Shown piece after piece: positions 47,241-57,257 of a DNA stretch of 64,000 nucleotides. The notes below the pieces were generated by a model that made no database searches, was not told the DNA's origin, and worked only from the letters and a program-made list of their open reading frames with translations. The stretch comes from an uncultured Clostridia bacterium (GTDB lineage: Bacteria; Bacillota; Clostridia; TANB77; CAG-508), in contig CAKOXT010000004.1 in NCBI GenBank assembly GCA_934130285.1, forward strand, positions 78,636 through 142,635, written 5' to 3'. The position numbers and the translations under genes were made by a program. Each line of letters opens with the position of its first letter. The stretch's first letter is position 1.

Positions 47241-48014
47241 GTGGTTACAATCAAGTCAAAAAGAGAAATTGAACAAATGAAAGAGGCTTGTAAATTAACA
47301 GCACAAGTTCATGAAGTACTTAAAGAAGCAATTAGACCAGGAATCTCAACATACGAACTTGATCAAATTGCAGAAAAATTTATAAGAAGCAATGGAGGAA
47401 TACCTTCTGAGAAAAATTATCCAAGTGGAATACCAGGAGTACCTGATTTTCCAGGATCAATATGTGCTTCAATAAATGATGAAATTATACATGGTATTCC
47501 ATCAAAACACGCAATCCTAAAAGAGGGAGATGTAGTTAGTTTTGATATAACAGCATACAAAAATGGTTTCCATGGAGATGCTGCTAGAACATATATAGTT
47601 GGAAAACCAAATTCAGTAGAAGATCAAAAACTAGTAGAAGTAACAAAGCAATCATTCTTCGAAGCATTGAAATATGCTAAAAAAGGATATAGAGTCGGAG
47701 ATATATCAAATGCAGTTTATGAATATGTAACTCAAAATGGATTTAGTATTTTAAGAGAATTCCAAGGACATGGAATTGGAAGAGAAATGCATGAAGATCC
47801 AGGAATCCCGAACTATGGTAAACCAGGAAGAGGAATGAGACTAGAACCAGGAATGACAATATGCATAGAACCTATGGTAATAGCGGGAAGCAGAGAGATA
47901 TTAGAATTGGATGATGGATGGACAATTGTTTCAAGAGACGGAAGCAATGGTGCACACTATGAAAATACAATTTTAATAACAGAAAATGAACCAGAAATAT
48001 TGACAAAGCCATAA
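47241..48014 (+). CDS. map: Methionine aminopeptidase, type I
   Basis: 257 residues; GTG start behind AAAGGAAATGAAAA. Metal ligands are visible in VVSFDITAYKNGFHGDAART (two Asp), FQGHGIGREMHEDP (His), CIEPMV (Glu) and HYENTILIT (Glu). Removes the N-terminal Met of nascent proteins. Classical position after adk. Confidence 0.99.
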   Translation: MVTIKSKREIEQMKEACKLTAQVHEVLKEAIRPGISTYELDQIAEKFIRSNGGIPSEKNYPSGIPGVPDFPGSICASINDEIIHGIPSKHAILKEGDVVSFDITAYKNGFHGDAARTYIVGKPNSVEDQKLVEVTKQSFFEALKYAKKGYRVGDISNAVYEYVTQNGFSILREFQGHGIGREMHEDPGIPNYGKPGRGMRLEPGMTICIEPMVIAGSREILELDDGWTIVSRDGSNGAHYENTILITENEPEILTKP

Positions 48015-48086
48015 AAGTATTATATACTATATTAGCTTATTATTGCTGAAACAATAAAAAATTCAATTTATATTGGAGGAAAGAAA

Positions 48087-48305
48087 TTGGCAAAAGAAGA
48101 TGTAATTGAAGTAGAGGGTACTGTTATAGAAACATTACCTAACACAAATTTTAAAGTTGAATTAGATAATGGACACCAAGTATTAGCTCATATTTCTGGA
48201 AAATTAAGAATGAACTATATCAAGATATTACCAGGTGATAGAGTTAAACTAGAATTATCACCATACGACCTTAGCAAAGGACGTATAACTTGGCGTGCTA
48301 AATAA
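48087..48305 (+). CDS. infA: Translation initiation factor IF-1
   Basis: 72 residues; TTG start behind TTGGAGGAAAGAAA. S1-like OB fold: [40 protein letters not shown] and [20 protein letters not shown]. Binds the 30S A-site during initiation. Confidence 0.99.
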   Translation: MAKEDVIEVEGTVIETLPNTNFKVELDNGHQVLAHISGKLRMNYIKILPGDRVKLELSPYDLSKGRITWRAK

Positions 48306-48380
48306 TTTAGAACCCACTTATGTAGGTTGCGCTACATATTTTAAATAAATAAAATATATAGAGTAGAGGTGAAAAAGGAA

Positions 48381-48494
48381 ATGAAAGTTAGACCATCAGT
48401 TAAAAAAATGTGTGAAAAATGTAAAGTAATAAAAAGAAAAGGAGTAATCAGAGTAATCTGTGAAAATCCTAAACATAAACAAAGACAAGGTTAA
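48381..48494 (+). CDS. rpmJ: 50S ribosomal protein L36
   Basis: 37 residues, GAGGTGAAAAAGGAA before the [23 protein letters not shown] with the zinc ligands CEKC, then C and H in [13 protein letters not shown], the zinc-binding L36 form. The spacer to rpsM (48495-48683) has a GGGCTA/TAGCCC hairpin. Confidence 0.98.
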   Translation: MKVRPSVKKMCEKCKVIKRKGVIRVICENPKHKQRQG

Positions 48495-48683
48495 TTAAAT
48501 AACCAAGCTTAGGGCTAATACATAGTAGTAGCCCATATAATTTTGTAAATAGATATAAAAACAGTTGCGGCTGATTTTGTTTTTATATTTATTATATATA
48601 TGACAATCCAGTTTAATTACATTTCAATTTATACTAATTAAACTTATAATTAACAATTAAAAAATTTGGAGGTGCAAAAATTT

Positions 48684-49049
48684 ATGGCTCGTATAGCAGG
48701 AGTTGACTTACCTAGAGAAAAAAGAGTAGAAATAGGACTTACATATGTATATGGAATAGGACTATCTAGCTCTCAAAAAATCTTAAAAAAAGCTGGAATA
48801 AATCCAGACGTTAGAGTTAAAGATTTATCAGACGAAGATGTAAACAAAATAAGAAAAGCTATGGAAGGATACAAAGTTGAAGGTGACTTAAGAAGAGAAG
48901 TAGCTTTAAATATTAAAAGACTTACAGAAATCGGATGCTACAGAGGATTAAGACATAGAAGAGGTCTACCAGTTAGAGGTCAAAGAACAAAAACTAACGC
49001 TCGTACAAGAAAAGGACCAAGAAAAGTAGTAAGCAAAAGCAAAAAATAA
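48684..49049 (+). CDS. rpsM: 30S ribosomal protein S13
   Basis: 121 residues from ATG 48684 behind [39 protein letters not shown], helix-turn-helix [39 protein letters not shown] and a basic tail. Contacts P-site tRNA and forms intersubunit bridges. Confidence 0.99.
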   Translation: MARIAGVDLPREKRVEIGLTYVYGIGLSSSQKILKKAGINPDVRVKDLSDEDVNKIRKAMEGYKVEGDLRREVALNIKRLTEIGCYRGLRHRRGLPVRGQRTKTNARTRKGPRKVVSKSKK

Positions 49050-49100
49050 AGTGTGATTAAAACTTAATTTTTTTGAAGTTTAAAGGAGGAAAAACAAGAA

Positions 49101-49496
49101 ATGGCTAAAAATGTAACTAAAAAACCAGTTGCTAGAAGAAATAGAAAAAACATTGAAAGCGGAGCTGCTCATATTCATTCTAGCTTTAATAATACAATTG
49201 TTACAATAACAGATACTCAAGGTAATGTTATATCTTGGGCAAGTGCTGGTGGACTTGGATTCAAAGGTTCAAGAAAGAGCACACCATTCGCAGCAGGTCA
49301 AGCAGCAGAAACTGCTTCAAAAGCAGCTATGGAACATGGATTAAAAACAGTAGAAGTATATGTTAAAGGTCCAGGTTCAGGAAGAGAAGCTGCAATAAGA
49401 TCATTACAAACAGCTGGATTGGAAATTACAATGATTAAAGATGTAACACCAATACCACACAATGGTTGCAGACCACCAAAAAGAAGAAGAGTATAA
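49101..49496 (+). CDS. rpsK: 30S ribosomal protein S11
   Basis: 131 residues, AAAGGAGGAAAAACAAGA before the [43 protein letters not shown] and [18 protein letters not shown]. Platform protein of the 30S subunit. Confidence 0.99.
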   Translation: MAKNVTKKPVARRNRKNIESGAAHIHSSFNNTIVTITDTQGNVISWASAGGLGFKGSRKSTPFAAGQAAETASKAAMEHGLKTVEVYVKGPGSGREAAIRSLQTAGLEITMIKDVTPIPHNGCRPPKRRRV

Positions 49497-49623
49497 TAAG
49501 AGTAAAAAAATTATAAATTAATTTTATGTATGAATTAGTAAAAGAACAAAAACATAAAGTAAGATTTACAAATCAACACTAGAAAAGATTTGTATTAAAG
49601 AGAAATGAGAAAGAGGTGTAATA

Positions 49624-50250
49624 ATGGCAAGATATAAAGACGAACAATGTCGTATATGCCGTAGAGAAGGACAAAAGCTATTTTTAAAAGGTTGCAGATG
49701 TTATTCTGACAAATGTAGCGTAACTAGAAGAAATTATGCACCAGGACAACACGGACAAAAAAAGGCTAAGCTTTCTGAATACGGAACACAATTAAGAGAA
49801 AAACAAAAAACAAGATCATTCTATGGAGTTGGAGAAAAACAATTTAGAGGATATTTTGAAATGGCTTCTAATAAAAAAGGTATCACTGGTGATAACTTAT
49901 TACAAATATTAGAAAGCAGATTAGATAATGTTGTATATAGATTAGGATTTGGAGTTTCTAGACCACAAGCTAGACAATTAGTAACTCACGGAAATATTGA
50001 AGTTAATGGAAAGAAAGTTGATATTGCTTCATACCTAGTAAAAGCCGGAGATGTAATTTCTATTAGAGAAGTTAGAAAAGACAATCCAGTTGTAAAAGAA
50101 AACATGGAAGCAAATAGTGTAAGACCATTACCAGAATGGTTAGAAGTTGACAGAGAAAAGATGTCTGGTAAAGTTATTAGATTAGCAAACAGAGAAGATA
50201 TTGATTTACCAGTTGAGGAACACTTAATAGTTGAGCTTTATTCTAAATAA
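49624..50250 (+). CDS. rpsD: 30S ribosomal protein S4
   Basis: 208 residues, AAAGAGGTGTAATA before the ATG. N-terminal Cys4 zinc site (CRICRREGQ ... CRCYSDKC), then [20 protein letters not shown] and the S4 RNA-binding domain [20 protein letters not shown]. 16S assembly initiator. Confidence 0.99.
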   Translation: MARYKDEQCRICRREGQKLFLKGCRCYSDKCSVTRRNYAPGQHGQKKAKLSEYGTQLREKQKTRSFYGVGEKQFRGYFEMASNKKGITGDNLLQILESRLDNVVYRLGFGVSRPQARQLVTHGNIEVNGKKVDIASYLVKAGDVISIREVRKDNPVVKENMEANSVRPLPEWLEVDREKMSGKVIRLANREDIDLPVEEHLIVELYSK

Positions 50251-50352
50251 TAAAATAAGAATAAAAGAAATTATTTTCATTTTAACAGAATTAATAATAG
50301 AAAATATAAAAAAAGTGAGAAATCTCAAGTTTCTCAAAATGGAGGTAAATAA

Positions 50353-51300
50353 ATGATAGAATTTGAAAAGCCAAACATCAAATGCGTAGAGACAGATGAA
50401 AAAAGAAATTATTCAAAGTTTGTATGCGAACCATTAGAACGTGGTTATGGAATGACTATTGGAAATTCATTAAGAAGAATTTTATTATCATCATTACCAG
50501 GAGCTGCTATAACAAGTGTTAAAATTGATGGCGTAGTTCATGAATTTTCAACAGTACCAGGAGTTGTAGAAGACGTTCCAGAAATCATAGTTAATCTAAA
50601 ATGTGTTAGATTAAAAATGCATGATAACGATGATAAGAGAATTAGTATTGATTTTAAAGGACCAGGAGAAGTAACTGCAGGAGACATAGTTACAGATAGT
50701 TCTTTAGAAATATTAAATCCAGAATTGCATATTGCAACTGTTGAAGAAGGTGAAACACTTCACATGGAAATGACAGTAGCAAGAGGTAGAGGATACAATA
50801 CAGCGGATAAAAATAAAACAGAAGATATGGCGTTAGGTACATTACCAATTGATTCAATATTTACACCAGTTAAAAAAGTTAATTATAAAGTAGAAAATAC
50901 TAGAGTTGGACAAAGAGTAGATTATGATAAATTAACAATCGAAGTTTGGACAGACGGAAGTTTAAAACCATTTGAATCATTAAGTTTAGCAGCTAAAGTT
51001 ATGACAAGTCATTTAGATTTATTCATTGACTTATCAGAAGCTACTAAAAATACACAAGTAATGGTAGAAAAAGAAGAATCTAAGAAAGAAAAAGTATTAG
51101 AAATGCCTATAGAAGAATTAGAGTTATCAGTTAGATCTTACAACTGCTTAAAGAGAGCTGGAATATCAACAGTAGAAGATTTAGCTAATAAATCACAAGA
51201 AGATATGATGAAAGTAAGAAACCTAGGTAAAAAATCATTAGATGAAGTTACAAATAAACTTATCGCATTAGGTTTAGGATTTTCATCAAACGAAGACTAG
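50353..51300 (+). CDS. rpoA: RNA polymerase subunit alpha
   Basis: 315 residues, ATGGAGGTAAATAA before the ATG. Alpha-NTD (~1-230) with [20 protein letters not shown] dimerisation motif and [14 protein letters not shown] [20 protein letters not shown]; alpha-CTD (~245-315) with [20 protein letters not shown] and [20 protein letters not shown], the UP-element and activator contact. Confidence 0.99.
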   Translation: MIEFEKPNIKCVETDEKRNYSKFVCEPLERGYGMTIGNSLRRILLSSLPGAAITSVKIDGVVHEFSTVPGVVEDVPEIIVNLKCVRLKMHDNDDKRISIDFKGPGEVTAGDIVTDSSLEILNPELHIATVEEGETLHMEMTVARGRGYNTADKNKTEDMALGTLPIDSIFTPVKKVNYKVENTRVGQRVDYDKLTIEVWTDGSLKPFESLSLAAKVMTSHLDLFIDLSEATKNTQVMVEKEESKKEKVLEMPIEELELSVRSYNCLKRAGISTVEDLANKSQEDMMKVRNLGKKSLDEVTNKLIALGLGFSSNED

Positions 51301-51322
51301 GAAAAGGAAGGTGAAATAAAAA

Positions 51323-51832
51323 GTGGCAGGAACAAGAAAACTTGGAAAACCAACTGATCAAAGAATGGCAATGCTTAGAACACAAACTACAGATTTACTT
51401 TTAAATGGAAAAATCAGAACAACAGAAGCTAGAGCTAAAGAAGTAAAAGCATTAGTAGATAGTATAATAGCATTAGCAATTAAAGAAAAAGATAATTTTG
51501 AAGAAGTAGAAGTTAAAGTTGTTAAAGCTAAATTAGATAGCAAAGGACATAAAGTTACTGAAAAAGCTACAAGCAAAAACGGTAAAGAATACCTTAAAGT
51601 AGTTAAAGAAGAAAAAATGGAAAAAAGACAAAAAGATATGCCATCTAGATTAAATGCTAGAAGAAAAATAATGAAAAAAGTTAACAAAGTTGAAGGTGTT
51701 GACTTAATGGCTAAATTATTTGGAGAAATAGCTACTAAATATGAAGGTAGACAAGGTGGATATACTAGAATATTAAGATGCGATAACAGAAGAGGAGATA
51801 ATGCTCCAGAAGTTATCTTAGAATTAATCTAG
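51323..51832 (+). CDS. rplQ: 50S ribosomal protein L17 with internal insertion
   Basis: 169 residues versus about 115-125 in most bacteria; GTG start. [20 protein letters not shown] and [20 protein letters not shown] begin the domain. A Lys-rich insert of about 45 residues (~58-105, including [17 protein letters not shown]) interrupts it before [12 protein letters not shown] and the closing [21 protein letters not shown]17 lies near the tunnel exit. Last gene of the superoperon. Confidence 0.98.
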   Translation: MAGTRKLGKPTDQRMAMLRTQTTDLLLNGKIRTTEARAKEVKALVDSIIALAIKEKDNFEEVEVKVVKAKLDSKGHKVTEKATSKNGKEYLKVVKEEKMEKRQKDMPSRLNARRKIMKKVNKVEGVDLMAKLFGEIATKYEGRQGGYTRILRCDNRRGDNAPEVILELI

Positions 51833-51859
51833 TTAATTGTTTAAGTACATATATAAAAT

Positions 51860-51884
51860 AAAAAAACGGGCGACCGTTTTTTTA
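51860..51884 (+). terminator. Terminator of the ribosomal superoperon
   Basis: AAAAACGG / CCGTTTTT stem with GCGA tetraloop and T-run. Confidence 0.9.
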
Positions 51885-51946
51885 TTTTGCTCAAAATTAA
51901 GTACATTAATAGAAAAATGTCATAATATATACCAGGAGTGATTAAT

Positions 51947-52258
51947 ATGGAGAATATTATAAACTTGATTGTGGTGTTTGTTGCAATTTTTGGATGGTAT
52001 ATATTATTAAAAGATATATTAGATAATTATATATATAAAAATATAGAATTTGATAAAAATATAAAATTACAAATGATAGTCAAAAATCAGGAAGAAAATA
52101 TAGAAATGATTGTCAAGAAAATATTAAATGTACAAAATAGAATAGGATATTTCAAGCAAATAGAAATAATAGATAAAAATTCAACAGATCAAACATATGA
52201 AATATTAAAAAAACTTGAAAAAGAACATTCAAATATTAAAGTAGAAAAAATGTTGTAA
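51947..52258 (+). CDS. Small membrane-anchored protein, unknown
   Basis: 103 residues from ATG 51947, eight bases after AGGAG. One N-terminal hydrophobic helix (~5-22, INLIVVFVAIFGWYILL), then a charged domain with QMIVKNQEENIEMIVKKIL and IEIIDKNSTDQTYEILKKL. The latter resembles the first strand and turn of a GT-A glycosyltransferase, but the domain is far too short to be an enzyme. Its own putative -10 box lies at ~51921. It precedes recD2 by 44 bases. Confidence 0.65.
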   Translation: MENIINLIVVFVAIFGWYILLKDILDNYIYKNIEFDKNIKLQMIVKNQEENIEMIVKKILNVQNRIGYFKQIEIIDKNSTDQTYEILKKLEKEHSNIKVEKML

Positions 52259-52302
52259 ATTAGTATATTTTTTGATAGACTTACAACAGAAAAGGAAGGA
52301 AT

Positions 52303-54529
52303 ATGAAGTTAGAAGGTCAATTAGAAGAAATAATATATCAAAATGAAACTAATGGATATACCATAGCAGAACTTTCAACAGAAGAAGAAGTATATACTGT
52401 GGTAGGATACTTACCATTTATAAATGAAGGCGATTTTTTAAGTTTAGAAGGAAAATTTGTAACTCATCAAGATTATGGGAGACAATTTAAAATAGAAACA
52501 TTTGAAAAGAAGATGCCAGAAGGTAAACAAGCCTTAGAAAAATATTTAGCAAGTGGAATAATAAAAGGAATCGGACCAAGCACAGCAAAAAAAATAGTCG
52601 ATAAATTTGGTGAAGAAACAATAGCAATATTTAAATTTGAGCCAGATAGATTAGCTGAAATAAAAGGAATATCAAAACAAGGTGCAAAAGAAATGGCTGA
52701 AGAATTTAATACTAAATGGGAACTTTGGCAAATAGTTGGTTTCTTAGAAAAGTTTGGAATTAATGCAAGTAATAGTAAAAAAGTTTATGAAACTTTAGGA
52801 GAAGATGCAATAGATGAAATTCAAAGAAATCCATATGTGCTAGTGGATATAACATATGGCGTAGATTTTTTTAAAATAGATAAAATGGCGCTAGACATTG
52901 GAATAGATGTGAATAGCTATCAAAGAATTGCGGCAGGAATACGATATGGATTAATACTGGCAAGCTACAATGGAAACACATGTGTAGAAAAAGAAAAGAT
53001 ATATGCATTCGTAAAAGATAAACTATCAATACCAGAAAAATATATAGAGGAAGTAATGATTAATTTAAAATCTACTGGAAAAATTGTTGAAGAAGAATTC
53101 GATGAAAAATGTTGGGTTTTTCTTGAAGAATTTTATAGAGTAGAAAAGAATATTGCCACAAGATTATATATGATGCAAAGAAGCCAAAATACAAAATATA
53201 TAAAGAATTTTAAAGTAATATTATCACAAGTAGAGAGTTTACTGGATATAGAATTATCAGAAAAACAAAAAGAAGCTCTTGAAGGAGTAAACAATTCAAA
53301 TGTAAGCATTATAACAGGTGGACCAGGTACACGGAAAAACAACAATTATAAAAGCATTAATCGACATATATCATGCAAATAAGCAAAAAGTAGTATTGTG
53401 CGCACCAACAGGAAGAGCAGCCAAAAAAATGTCTGAATCAACAGGTGAGGAAGCTAAAACAATACATAGATTATTGGATATTGGAAAAATTGAAGACAAT
53501 AAATTAGAAAATATAGAAACAGATTTTACACCAATAGACGCAGATGTAATAGTAATAGATGAGATGTCAATGGTAGACGTTTTTTTAATGAACTACATAA
53601 CAAAAGCAATATATATGGGAACAAAATTAGTCTTAGTAGGAGATAGCAATCAGTTACCATCAGTAGGCCCTGGAAGTGTATTAAAAGATTTAATAGAATC
53701 TGAAAAAATTCCAACCACAAATCTTGATAAAATTTTTAGACAAGCTGCACAAAGTAAAATCATATTAAATGCTCACCAAGTAAATAAAGGAGAATCGTTC
53801 ATAAAAAAAGAAGAAAATTCAGATACTAAAGATGATTTCTTTTACATAAAAGAAAATTCACAAGAAAGTATAGTTAACCAATTAATATCTTTAACAACAG
53901 GAAGACTTCAGAAATTTGGAAATTATGATTTCTTTCAGAATATGCAAATACTAACACCAACAAAAAAAGGATTGTTAGGAACAAGAGAATTAAACAAAAT
54001 ATTACAACAAAATATTAATCCAGAAGCACCAGACAAAAAAGAGAAAAAATTTGGAGAGGTCACTTTTAGAGAAGGTGACAGAGTAATGCAAATAAAAAAT
54101 AATTATGATATTTTTTGGGATAGAGAGATAGAAGGCATATATGAAAATTCAACAGGAGTATTTAATGGAGAAATAGGAAGAATTGCAAAAATTGATTTAT
54201 TAGAAAAACAAATAAAAATAATATTTGATGATGGAAAAAATGTATGGTATCAATTCTCAGAGTTAGATCAATTAGAATTGGCATATGCAATAACGATACA
54301 TAAATCACAGGGAAGTGAATTTGATGTTGTAATAATAGTAGCTCCACAAACCGCACCAATGTTGCTTACAAGAAACTTACTATATACAGCCATTACAAGA
54401 GCAAAAAAATTATTAGTAATTTTAGGTGGAAAAAACACAATAGATTTTATGATACAAAATATAGATAGTAAAAAAAGAAATACAGGGCTAAAAAATAAAA
54501 TAGTACGTTTACTTAGTGAAAATAATTAG
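52303..54529 (+). CDS. recD2: ATP-dependent DNA helicase RecD2, needs a +1 frameshift at CGG
   Basis: 741 residues if joined. Frame 1 gives the N-terminal OB-like and helix-hairpin-helix region (GIIKGIGPSTAKKIVDKFG, GISKQGAKEMAEEF) up to IITGGPGT (residue 343). The conserved Walker A continuation GKTTIIKALIDIYHANKQ is in the +1 frame after skipping C53332 (ACA CGG AAA becomes ACA GGA AAA). Then APTGRAAKKMSE, VIVIDEMSMVD (Walker B), GDSNQLPSVGPGSVLKDLI, and the C-terminal YAITIHKSQGSEFDVVIIV with TAITRAK. Unshifted translation stops at 53382. RecD2 is a 5'-3' superfamily 1B helicase of DNA repair. Confidence 0.93.
53329..53335 (+). other. Putative +1 frameshift site, ACA CGG A (recD2)
   Basis: The zero-frame CGG at 53332-53334 splits the Walker A motif GPGT/GKT; the +1 frame begins at GGA, the invariant Gly344. 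Confidence 0.78.
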
Positions 54530-54563
54530 ATATAATAAAACATGATTTAGGGCAAAATAAAAC

Positions 54564-55202
54564 ATGATGATAAACAAAATATTAGAAATATTCTTTCCAA
54601 AAACTTGTACGGTTTGTGGTAAAATGTATAAGAATTGGATTTGCCCAAAATGTTATTTAAAAATAGAATCAGAATTAAAATATTGCATAATAAAAGAAAA
54701 AGATTTTCATATAATGTTTCTTGGTTTTTATGAAAATAATTTAAGAAGTTTACTGCTTAGATTTAAATTCAATGAAAAAGCTTATTTATCTAATTTCTTT
54801 ATTGAAGCAATAAAGAAAAATGATAATTTTATAAATTGCATTATGAAATATGATTATATAATACCTGTGCCAATGCATAAAAATAATAAAAAAATTAGGG
54901 GATATAATCAAACAGAAATATTAGCTAAAAAGTTAGCTGAAGAATGTAAAATTAAATATTTAGAAAATGTTTTAGTGAAAATAAGGCAAAATAAAAGACA
55001 AAGTACATTAGATAGAAACCAAAGAAGAGAAAATGTAAAAGACGCATATAAATTAATAAATAGTGAATCGATAAAAAATAAAAAAATCTTATTAATGGAT
55101 GATATATACACAACAGGCAACACTGTTGAGGCCTGTAAGAATGAACTAAAAAAAGGACAAGCTCAAGAAATAGATATATTAGTTATAGCAAAGAAAAAAT
55201 AA
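54564..55202 (+). CDS. comFC: ComFC-family phosphoribosyltransferase-like protein
   Basis: 212 residues. N-terminal Cys4 ribbon (CTVCGKMY ... CPKC, ~15-31), GFYENNLRSLLLRFKFNEK, YIIPVPMHKNNKKIRGYNQ, and the PRPP-binding loop ILLMDDIYTTGNTVEAC. ComFC/GntX proteins act with ComFA in natural transformation, handling incoming ssDNA. Starts with two ATGs and lies 35 bases after recD2. No comFA is visible. Confidence 0.93.
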   Translation: MMINKILEIFFPKTCTVCGKMYKNWICPKCYLKIESELKYCIIKEKDFHIMFLGFYENNLRSLLLRFKFNEKAYLSNFFIEAIKKNDNFINCIMKYDYIIPVPMHKNNKKIRGYNQTEILAKKLAEECKIKYLENVLVKIRQNKRQSTLDRNQRRENVKDAYKLINSESIKNKKILLMDDIYTTGNTVEACKNELKKGQAQEIDILVIAKKK

Positions 55203-55217
55203 AGAAAGGAATTAAAA

Positions 55218-57179
55218 GTGGAAGATTTAGTTGAAAGCATATTAGATTATGTTAGATCAGATTATACTGATTATGCCATAATGATAAATGGTGAATGGGG
55301 AAGTGGAAAAACTTATTTTTGGAATCACAAAGTAAAAAACAAAATAGAATCACTGCAATTAAATGGTAGGAAATATACTACAATTTATATGTCGCTATAT
55401 GGAATATCCAATCTAGAAGAAATTAGTAAAAAGATATTTATAGAAACAACACAATTAATGGATAAGAATCTAAAGAAATATATGGATGCCCATGGACAAA
55501 CAACAATACCTGAATATGCTAAAACGGGATTGGATATGGCTAATTTCTTTGGAGTAACAAAAAATGGCGAAAAAATAGATTATGAGGCATTTTTCTCAAC
55601 AAATGATAAAGTACTTTGCTTTGACGATTTGGAAAGAGCAAACGTAGATGTAGTTGATATTTTAGGATATATTAACAATTTCGTAGAACATGATCATATA
55701 AAAACAATTATCATATGTAATGAAAAAGAACTAGCAACAAAATTTAAGAGTTCTAATATCGAAATGAAAACATTTATAGCAACTTATCTTTTAGATAAAC
55801 AAAACGAATTAGTTAGAGGCGAAGAAAAGCCTATGGTTGAAAAAATAAGAGATAAGATTGAATATGTTTTTGACAATGCTAATGATTATGAAAGAATAAA
55901 AGAAAAGTTGATTGGTGAAACATTTGAATATGCTCCAAAGTTCAATTACATCATCAATGGATTGCTAATGAGATTTGAAAGTAATCCTGATTTAATAAGA
56001 TTTATGAGAGAAAATACAAATCTTATAATCTCAACATTTAATAAGAGTGGTACACGAAACTTAAGAATTTTGAAACATGCATTAAATGACTTTAAGAAAA
56101 TTTATGAGAATGTTAATAAAGCATATCCTAATACTAATTTAAGAGTTTTGCAGACTATGTTAATATTTACAATAGCCGTATCATTTGAAATAAAAGCTGG
56201 TAAAATAACAAAAAATAAATTCATAAATATTAATAGTAATGAAGAATATAAAGCAATACTAGTATCATCAAGAGTATTAATGGATAACAGACAGTTCTAT
56301 ATTAAAGAATTTGATAATAACTATTATTTCAATTTTAAATCAGAATATCGTTTCTTTAAATTTATTGAAATATATGTAAGAACAAGAATATTTGATATGA
56401 AAGCATTAAAAAAAGATATGGATGCAATCATAAATACAATTGATACAGAGAAATTACCTGGATATAAGAGATTATTAACAGAAGAATATTGGAAAATATC
56501 AGATGAACAATTCCCAGGAATAATTAAAGAAGTAATAGAAGAAGTAAAAAAAGGAAAATTACAACTTATAGAAATAGTAAAATTATTCTCTTATTTTAGT
56601 TATTTCATAAAAAGAGGATTAATAAATAATGATATAAAAGAAACAAAACAAATTTTCATAGATGGAATGAACAAGTCAGTGAGTGTTTCTAAATATTGTG
56701 ATAATGTTGAAGAAGAATTATCTAGAGTAGGAATAGTAACAGAAACTGGTCAAGAGATGGAAGAAGTATTAAAACATTTTGAAAACTTAAATAATCAATT
56801 AGAAGAAAAAATGTACAAAGACAAAGCTGATGAAATCTTTAGATATATTCCAATTAAAATGGAACAATTTTATGATAGATTTGATAATGAATGTATGGAA
56901 TTTCCTATATTTAAATATTATGATGCATATAGAATGTTCCAAAGAATTACATGTGCAAGCAATGAAGACATAGTAAGAATAAAAGAAATATTGATAGATA
57001 GAGCTAAAAAACATCCAGCAGAGTTGAATTCAGAATATAAGTTTATGAAACAATTAAAAAAAGTGCTTGAAGATTACTGCAAAGGAAAAGAAATTAATAT
57101 TAAGATTGTAATGTTAAGAGAATTTGCAAGAGATTTAGGAATAGTAATTGAATTATATCAACCACCAATTTTTTCATAG
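55218..57179 (+). CDS. KAP-family P-loop NTPase
   Basis: 653 residues; GTG start, AAAGGAATTAAAA upstream, 15 bases after comFC. Walker A GEWGSGKT (25-32), Walker B VLCFDDLER (~131-139), sensor-like TIIICNEKEL, then a long helical C-terminal region (~180-653) without recognisable domains. There are no membrane helices within the NTPase, unlike many KAP proteins. KAP NTPases include phage-exclusion proteins such as PifA, so defence is one possibility, but I see no partner effector. Confidence 0.75.
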   Translation: MEDLVESILDYVRSDYTDYAIMINGEWGSGKTYFWNHKVKNKIESLQLNGRKYTTIYMSLYGISNLEEISKKIFIETTQLMDKNLKKYMDAHGQTTIPEYAKTGLDMANFFGVTKNGEKIDYEAFFSTNDKVLCFDDLERANVDVVDILGYINNFVEHDHIKTIIICNEKELATKFKSSNIEMKTFIATYLLDKQNELVRGEEKPMVEKIRDKIEYVFDNANDYERIKEKLIGETFEYAPKFNYIINGLLMRFESNPDLIRFMRENTNLIISTFNKSGTRNLRILKHALNDFKKIYENVNKAYPNTNLRVLQTMLIFTIAVSFEIKAGKITKNKFININSNEEYKAILVSSRVLMDNRQFYIKEFDNNYYFNFKSEYRFFKFIEIYVRTRIFDMKALKKDMDAIINTIDTEKLPGYKRLLTEEYWKISDEQFPGIIKEVIEEVKKGKLQLIEIVKLFSYFSYFIKRGLINNDIKETKQIFIDGMNKSVSVSKYCDNVEEELSRVGIVTETGQEMEEVLKHFENLNNQLEEKMYKDKADEIFRYIPIKMEQFYDRFDNECMEFPIFKYYDAYRMFQRITCASNEDIVRIKEILIDRAKKHPAELNSEYKFMKQLKKVLEDYCKGKEINIKIVMLREFARDLGIVIELYQPPIFS

Positions 57180-57197
57180 ACACTAGTTACATTCTTT

Positions 57198-57226
57198 GCA
57201 TATTTTGCCCCAAAAAGAGCATACTA
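57198..57226 (+). promoter_or_regulatory. Candidate SigG-type promoter of spoVT
   Basis: GCATA (57198-57202), a 17-base spacer, CATACTA (57220-57226), close to the forespore SigG consensus GHATR-N17/18-CATNHTA. In B. subtilis spoVT is transcribed by SigG. Confidence 0.6.
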
Positions 57227-57257
57227 AAAATAGACAAAATATAGCAAGGAGGTAAAG

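Noticed and set aside
18297..54529. Sequencing or assembly errors as the explanation of the three broken genes
   Set aside because: None of the sites is a homopolymer and all have the identical change (C before GGN of a conserved Gly). Possible in principle, but far less likely than a biological rule; read-level checking is listed as the test.
18297..54529. CGG reassigned to another amino acid as a normal triplet
   Set aside because: Triplet reassignment would not restore the frame; the downstream homology is clearly in +1 at all three sites.
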